A stretch of DNA of 8,657 nucleotides from assembly GCA_904501935.1 (NCBI GenBank), contig CAJGDA010000066.1:1-8657 (forward strand). The letters are read 5' to 3'. Under the pieces are notes generated by a model. That model had not been told where the DNA came from, did not search any database, and saw nothing but the letters and a program-made list of their open reading frames with translations. Positions 5,112 to 8,657 of the stretch are shown piece after piece. The DNA is from an uncultured Methanobrevibacter sp. (GTDB lineage: Archaea; Methanobacteriota; Methanobacteria; Methanobacteriales; Methanobacteriaceae). The position numbers and the translations under genes are program-made. How positions within the stretch are numbered: the first letter of the stretch is position 1; the number at the start of each line of letters is the position of its first letter.

Positions 5112-5783
5112 ATGCAATTTAATGGAGAAGAACTCACTTTTAAAAGGATTTTCACTTTTGTTTTTGGATTGTTCGTGATGTCATTCGGCGTTTCATTTTC
5201 GATTGCCTCAACGCTTGGAACAACTCCAATCAGTTCCATGGCCTATGCATTGGCATTGGTCACAAATCTAAGCGTTGGAACTACTACCTTTTTATTCAAT
5301 GCAGCATTGATAGCAATTCAGTTTCTGATTTTGCGCTCACAATTCAACAAAAAAAGATTGCTTCAGCTAATCAACTGTGTGGTATTCAGTTACTTTATAG
5401 ATATGGCGATGTATTTTGTATCATACATTCCATTTGACGGATCTGCATTGATGTGTTTTGCATATCTAGTTTTAAGCATTTTCCTAATCGCTTTGGGAAT
5501 ATTCATTTACCTGCCTTCAAACATAGCTCCTCTTCCAGGCGAAGGATGCGTTGAAGCGATAGCCATTGTAACAGGATGGAGATTTTCATCAGTTAAAATA
5601 GGATTCGATGCCACCGTAGTTGCATTGGCTCTGATAATATGTTGGCTTTGGTATACAAATGTATTTGGTGCGGTATACATAGGTACGGTGATTTCAGCTT
5701 TCTTTGTTGGATATACTTTAAGGCAACTTTCAAACCTCTATAGGCATATCACCGGCAGGGAAATTAATGTTGTGCATAAATGA
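5112..5783 (+). CDS. YczE/YitT-like integral membrane protein (DUF6198-type)
   Basis: A 223-residue, strongly hydrophobic protein with about five or six membrane spans (roughly 11-32, 40-75, 85-105, 112-134, 164-181, 185-205) and a basic, polar C-terminus. The segment APLPGEGCVEAIA (139-151) plus the N-terminal FGVSFSIASTLGTTPISS (25-42) resemble the YczE/YyaS/YitT group, whose transported substrate is unknown. The start is uncertain. ATG 5112 has only a weak GGTAGTG just before it, three bases short of normal spacing, and may be translated from a short or leaderless message. The next in-frame Met (23) would lose half of the first span. The gene stands alone, 64 bases before mptE. Confidence 0.75.
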   Translation: MQFNGEELTFKRIFTFVFGLFVMSFGVSFSIASTLGTTPISSMAYALALVTNLSVGTTTFLFNAALIAIQFLILRSQFNKKRLLQLINCVVFSYFIDMAMYFVSYIPFDGSALMCFAYLVLSIFLIALGIFIYLPSNIAPLPGEGCVEAIAIVTGWRFSSVKIGFDATVVALALIICWLWYTNVFGAVYIGTVISAFFVGYTLRQLSNLYRHITGREINVVHK

Positions 5784-5847
5784 TTCCATATTTAACAATA
5801 AATTATTTAATTTATTAAAAGATAAATTAATATAGTGAGGTTTAAAT

Positions 5848-6573
5848 ATGGAATTTGGACTTTGGGAAAAATATTATGAGGAGATTCTTGAGGATTTTGG
5901 ATTTTCAAGAAGCGGTGATGAGGAATCCGCAAGGCTATTGGATGAAATACTGTCCGTTGAGGGCTGCTTTACATTAGAGGAATTAAGGGAACTTGTAAGC
6001 TTTTCAGATAAGTTCATTGTTTTCGGCGCAGGCCCATCTATCAAAGAGCATATCAAGATGCTAAAAGAGGAGTATGACCTTAAGGATTATGTTTTGCTTC
6101 CGGCTGATGGTGCAACAACCGCATTGATTGAAGAGAGAATAATTCCGGATGTCATCGCTACCGATTTGGATGGAAACCTTGATGACATATTCCTGGCCAA
6201 TTTGAGAGGAGCCAATGTAGTCATTCATGCTCATGCAGACAATATAGATAAGATTGCATCCTTGACTCCATTTTTCGACAATATATTGGGAACTACACAA
6301 TCACAACCTATCGGAAACCTCTACAACTTCGGTGGATTTACAGACGGTGACAGAGCCGTATATTTGGCTGTTGCCCTTGGAGCATCCGAAATTACATTGG
6401 CGGGAATGGACTTTGGAAATATCGTAACCCAATATTCAAGGCCTAATTTGACCACAAAAACCGCAGAGGCTGATGACTTCAAAAAGAAAAAGTTAAGATA
6501 TGCGGAAATGTTAATTGACTGGATTAAAGAAAACGAACCTGTCGAAATAATTAATTTGATTAATAATAAATAA
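5848..6573 (+). CDS. mptE: 6-hydroxymethyl-7,8-dihydropterin pyrophosphokinase, archaeal MptE type (DUF115)
   Basis: Predicted to transfer pyrophosphate from ATP to 6-hydroxymethyl-7,8-dihydropterin, a cytoplasmic step of methanopterin synthesis, replacing the unrelated bacterial FolK. The 241-residue length fits the family. Motifs are FGAGPS (59-64), ADGATTA (86-92), the acidic ATDLDGN (104-110) expected to bind metal and nucleotide, HAHADN (127-132), GFTDGDRA (163-170) and LAGMDFG (184-190). GTGAGG lies 7 bases before ATG 5848, and a TTATTTAA-like box near 5803-5810 could drive it. cdc6 follows after 21 bases, so the two may be cotranscribed. The family call is firm; the reaction follows from characterised homologues such as MJ1634. 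Confidence 0.88.
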   Translation: MEFGLWEKYYEEILEDFGFSRSGDEESARLLDEILSVEGCFTLEELRELVSFSDKFIVFGAGPSIKEHIKMLKEEYDLKDYVLLPADGATTALIEERIIPDVIATDLDGNLDDIFLANLRGANVVIHAHADNIDKIASLTPFFDNILGTTQSQPIGNLYNFGGFTDGDRAVYLAVALGASEITLAGMDFGNIVTQYSRPNLTTKTAEADDFKKKKLRYAEMLIDWIKENEPVEIINLINNK

Positions 6574-6594
6574 TAGTTTGTACAATATGATAAC

Positions 6595-7704
6595 ATGGGA
6601 ATTGAAGATATTTTAATGCATGATGAAAGTCTTTTTCAAGATATAAACGCTTTTGATCCGGATTATGTGCCTCCAAATTACAATTTCAGAGACACACAAA
6701 TGGAAGCGATGGCAATGTCAATAAGGCCTGCAATGAGGGGAGGTCAGCCATCCAATGCGATTGTTTTAGGATCTCCTGCAACAGGAAAAACAACTGCCAT
6801 TAGAAAAGTGTTTGAACTTGTTGAAAAAAATACGGAAAAGGTTGTTTGCGTTTACATCAACTGTCAACTGCATACTACACGTTTTGGAATATTTTCACAG
6901 ATTTACAAAAAGATGTTTGGACATATCCCGCCAGAGACAGGCGTTCCGTTTTCCAGAATCTATGACCAAATCATGCAGGATCTTCAAAGAAAAAGCAAAT
7001 CCCTGATTATCGCATTTGATGATGTCAACTATCTGTTCCAGTCCAAAAATGCCAACAAGATTTTTTATGATGTATTGAGAGCATATGAAGAGTATCCTGG
7101 TGTCAGGACAGCTATTTTTGCAATCCTTTCCGATTTGGAATTCAAATATGCTTTTGATAAGAACGTAAATACAGTATTTATTCCTCAGGAAATTAATTTC
7201 CCGCTTTACACATACTCTGAAATTGAAAATATCTTAAGGGATAGGGTGAAGGCAGGATTTTTCCCAAATGTATTGCCTGATGATATCTTGGAGCAAATAG
7301 CAATGTTTACTGAAGAGAACGGCGATTTGAGAGTTGGAATCAACCTTTTAAAATCATGCGGTAATATTGCAGAAGCTTCAGCAAGCCGTGAAATCACACA
7401 GGAACACTTCGACAAGGCAATCGATTCGCTGGTTTCAATCAATGTCAGGGAAACATTGAATTCCCTGAATGATGCGGAAAGGGATTTATTAAAAATGATA
7501 GTTGATTGGGATGATGTCTGTAGGGCTGGTGAATTGGCTGAAATGTATAAGGAAAAAACCGGTTCTAGCTATGCTTCTTTTAACAGAACATTGGATAAGT
7601 TGGAATTTGTAAGGCTTATTGATACTAAATATACAGGAAAAGGGGTTAGGGGAAATTCCAGAGAAATTATATTGCGTTTTAACCCCGAAGATTACATAAT
7701 CTAG
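6595..7704 (+). CDS. cdc6: Orc1/Cdc6 replication initiator, divergent AAA+ ATPase
   Basis: Predicted to bind origin boxes and load the MCM helicase. The 369-residue protein has the Orc1/Cdc6 opening PDYVPPNYNFRDTQMEAM (22-39), Walker A GSPATGKTT (59-67), Walker B IIAFDDVNYL (138-147), the GDLR sensor-2 region (243-246) and a C-terminal winged-helix region (about 290-369). The sensor-1 segment reads AILSDLEF (176-183), where the family usually has ISND. The next Arg-containing D-x-R-V stretch is DKNV, so ATP handling may differ from the canonical form. ATG 6595 lacks a clear ribosome site; Met8 is an alternative. It lies 21 bases after mptE and 2.8 kb from the ORB-like boxes. It may be a Cdc6-2-like paralogue. 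Confidence 0.9.
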   Translation: MGIEDILMHDESLFQDINAFDPDYVPPNYNFRDTQMEAMAMSIRPAMRGGQPSNAIVLGSPATGKTTAIRKVFELVEKNTEKVVCVYINCQLHTTRFGIFSQIYKKMFGHIPPETGVPFSRIYDQIMQDLQRKSKSLIIAFDDVNYLFQSKNANKIFYDVLRAYEEYPGVRTAIFAILSDLEFKYAFDKNVNTVFIPQEINFPLYTYSEIENILRDRVKAGFFPNVLPDDILEQIAMFTEENGDLRVGINLLKSCGNIAEASASREITQEHFDKAIDSLVSINVRETLNSLNDAERDLLKMIVDWDDVCRAGELAEMYKEKTGSSYASFNRTLDKLEFVRLIDTKYTGKGVRGNSREIILRFNPEDYII

Positions 7705-7732
7705 TTTTTCCTGTAAGGAGTTGAATTCTGAA

Positions 7733-7768
7733 CATTAGATTGATTGCATGGTAAGCCGCAATCTAATG
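7733..7768. repeat. Perfect 10-bp inverted repeat downstream of cdc6
   Basis: CATTAGATTG (7733-7742) and CAATCTAATG (7759-7768) can form a stable stem with a 16-base loop. An alternative inner pairing, ATTGC with GCAAT, is also possible. No T-run follows on either strand, so it does not look like an intrinsic terminator. The 107-base gap (7705-7811) has no credible gene; a small ORF at 7747 lacks a ribosome site. It may be a structured 3' end or a small RNA. Confidence 0.6.
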
Positions 7769-7811
7769 GGTAGCAGCTAAGGGTTTGGTATTGTAAAATA
7801 AATCAAATCCA

Positions 7812-7991
7812 CTAGATAATGTATGGATTTTGAGCAGCTACAACAGAAATAACAGATAAAAGTAATACTGCCACGACTGCAAGCATTACCATGCAAGATT
7901 GAACGTCAATGCCACTGTACATAATTTCGTCTTTAATACTACTTTTTTTTCTTAAATCTACTTGAATTGTGGTGTCATTATTTCCGAACAT
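7812..7991 (-). CDS. Small single-span membrane protein, 59 residues, function unknown
   Basis: From ATG 7991 the product is 59 residues, with a polar N-terminal half (MFGNNDTTIQVDLRKKSSIKDEIMY) and one membrane span near the C-terminus (about 34-53, MVMLAVVAVLLLSVISVVAA), ending QNPYII. I do not recognise the family. It is not a match to the Sec61-beta pattern that its size and topology first suggest. A longer reading from 8117 crosses the promoter and the archease start and is rejected. Support comes from AGTGAT 5 bases upstream of the ATG and from a TATA element (minus TTTATATATGG, about 8022-8033) that would set transcription start close to 8000. It is divergent from archease and convergent with cdc6. 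Confidence 0.6.
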   Translation of the reverse strand: MFGNNDTTIQVDLRKKSSIKDEIMYSGIDVQSCMVMLAVVAVLLLSVISVVAAQNPYII

Positions 7992-8020
7992 GTTAATCAC
8001 TATTTTTAAATTGTTGAAAG

Positions 8021-8037
8021 ACCATATATAAAAAAAG
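8021..8037. promoter_or_regulatory. Shared symmetric TATA element for the 59-residue protein gene and archease
   Basis: The near-symmetric CCATATATAAAAAAAG reads as TATATAAAA on the plus strand and TTTTATATATGG on the minus strand. About 25 bases on either side lie plausible starts near 8052 (leader of about 28 bases with GAGG for archease) and near 8002 (leader of about 10 bases for the minus gene). One TBP site could therefore serve both directions. Confidence 0.6.
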
Positions 8038-8079
8038 AGCAAGAGAGCATTTGAAAAGTAATATTTTTGAGGAAAATTC

Positions 8080-8493
8080 ATGAAAAAGTTCGAGTATTTT
8101 GAAGCAACAGCAGACATTGGATTTAAGGCTTATGGTGAAGACCTAAATGAAGCTTTTGAAAATGCTGGGCTAGCTATTTTTAATATAATTTCAAATACTG
8201 ATGATATAACTCCATCAAACATGATATCATTTGAGATAACTTCAGAAGATGATGTATCTCTTTTATATGACTATTTGGAGGAGCTTCTGTTTTACCATGA
8301 AGTCGAATTCATGCTATTCAGTGAATTTCATGTAGAAATTGATGATAATCTCAATTTGAAAGCAACGATTAAGGGGGAAGCTATCGATTGGGATAAGCAT
8401 GAGCGAAAGACTGAAATAAAGGCAATAACCTTTCATAAAATGGATGTCAAAAAGACAGATTCTGTTGAACTTCGTGCTATCGTTGACTTATAA
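8080..8493 (+). CDS. Archease, RtcB RNA-ligase cofactor protein
   Basis: Archease helps RtcB ligase to turn over and accept ligatable RNA ends in tRNA splicing and repair. The 137-residue product is the usual length. It starts FEYFEATADIGFKAYG (4-19), the archease signature with the metal-binding Asp12, and has the C-terminal part TEIKAITFHKM (111-121) and LRAIVDL (131-137) with the terminal conserved Asp. The middle SLLYDYLEELLFYHEVE (60-76) is also typical. GAGG (8069-8072) lies 7 bases before ATG 8080. No rtcB gene is in the window. Confidence 0.92.
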   Translation: MKKFEYFEATADIGFKAYGEDLNEAFENAGLAIFNIISNTDDITPSNMISFEITSEDDVSLLYDYLEELLFYHEVEFMLFSEFHVEIDDNLNLKATIKGEAIDWDKHERKTEIKAITFHKMDVKKTDSVELRAIVDL

Positions 8494-8494
8494 T

Positions 8495-8514
8495 TATATA
8501 ATATATATAATATT
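8495..8514 (+). promoter_or_regulatory. TATA element for the gene at the right edge
   Basis: A run of alternating T and A (8495-8514) ends about 19 bases before ATG 8533, so a start some 25 bases from its centre falls near the ATG. That predicts a very short leader or a leaderless transcript. It fits the absence of a well-placed ribosome site (GTGA at 8515 is 14 bases away). Confidence 0.4.
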
Positions 8515-8532
8515 GTGAACATACCTATAATT

Positions 8533-8657
8533 ATGAAAAGAACTAGGATAGTATCAAGAAACTTTGAAGTGATATTTGGTATAATTGGTTCAATTATAGG
8601 GATATTGTCAGGTTCCTTTTTGATATTTCTCGAAAGCTTTGGAAAAGCACACACCCC
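8533..8657 (+). CDS. DUF4064-like small membrane protein, N-terminal part (cut by the right edge)
   Basis: The reading frame from ATG 8533 is open to the window end (41 codons). The product begins MKRTRIVSRNFEVIFGIIGS and continues with a hydrophobic Gly/Ile segment (about 13-33, IFGIIGSIIGILSGSFLIFL). A short basic start followed by a Gly-rich span is the pattern of the DUF4064 family, whose function is unknown. A GTG start at 8515 would add six residues but has no ribosome site. With only the N-terminus visible, the family call is tentative while the coding call is stronger. Confidence 0.6.
   Translation, partial: MKRTRIVSRNFEVIFGIIGSIIGILSGSFLIFLESFGKAHT

Noticed and set aside
7747..7779. 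A 10-codon ORF in the gap after cdc6
   Set aside because: No ribosome site at a usable distance, and it lies largely in the inverted repeat.
7992..8117. N-terminal extension of the 59-residue protein to 8117
   Set aside because: It would run through the shared TATA element and the archease ribosome site and start codon. ATG 7991 has its own ribosome site.

Overview
The window looks like chromosome from a methanogenic archaeon, most likely a Methanobrevibacter-like member of the Methanobacteriales. The case rests on a low-GC sequence with AGG/AGA arginine codons, an Orc1/Cdc6 initiator, an MptE-type enzyme of methanopterin synthesis, an archease, archaeal TATA-like boxes with short leaders, and Shine-Dalgarno sites of the GGAGG/GGTGA type. 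The genus is inferred; no 16S or other marker is present. I see no insertion sequence, prophage, CRISPR array or tRNA/rRNA gene.

Left part (1-3422). The 5' end of a 4-oxalocrotonate-tautomerase-like gene runs off the left edge on the minus strand. Divergent from it is a two-gene plus-strand operon, a dUTPase (dut) followed with a 4-base overlap by a ThDP-dependent enzyme resembling the acetolactate synthase large subunit. Its end meets a three-gene minus-strand operon tail to tail with an 8-base overlap. That operon reads GerW/YtfJ-like protein, then DUF2953 membrane protein, then an 85-residue unknown. The first two mirror the Bacillus ytfJ-ytfI pair, here in an archaeon that makes no spores.

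Middle (3423-3781). This 359-base gap is about 23% GC over its last 300 bases. It holds three exact copies of TTACACTTGAAA (minus-strand reading) spaced 55 bases apart and a fourth degenerate copy, interleaved with five CTTATAA elements. The 12-mer resembles the archaeal origin recognition box core, and a cdc6 gene lies about 2.8 kb to the right. I read this as a candidate chromosomal replication origin, which is the main discovery of the window.

Right part (3782-8657). A class V aminotransferase (minus) ends in a hairpin plus T-rich tract beside the origin. Divergent from it come a YczE/YitT-like membrane protein, mptE and cdc6 on the plus strand. Downstream of cdc6 is a perfect 10-bp inverted repeat that no gene explains. 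It is followed by a 59-residue single-span membrane protein (minus), divergent from an archease gene across a shared symmetric TATA element. The right edge cuts a DUF4064-like small membrane protein gene. The genes mix nucleotide hygiene (dut), replication initiation (cdc6 and origin), cofactor synthesis (mptE) and RNA ligation support (archease), with no single pathway linking all of them.
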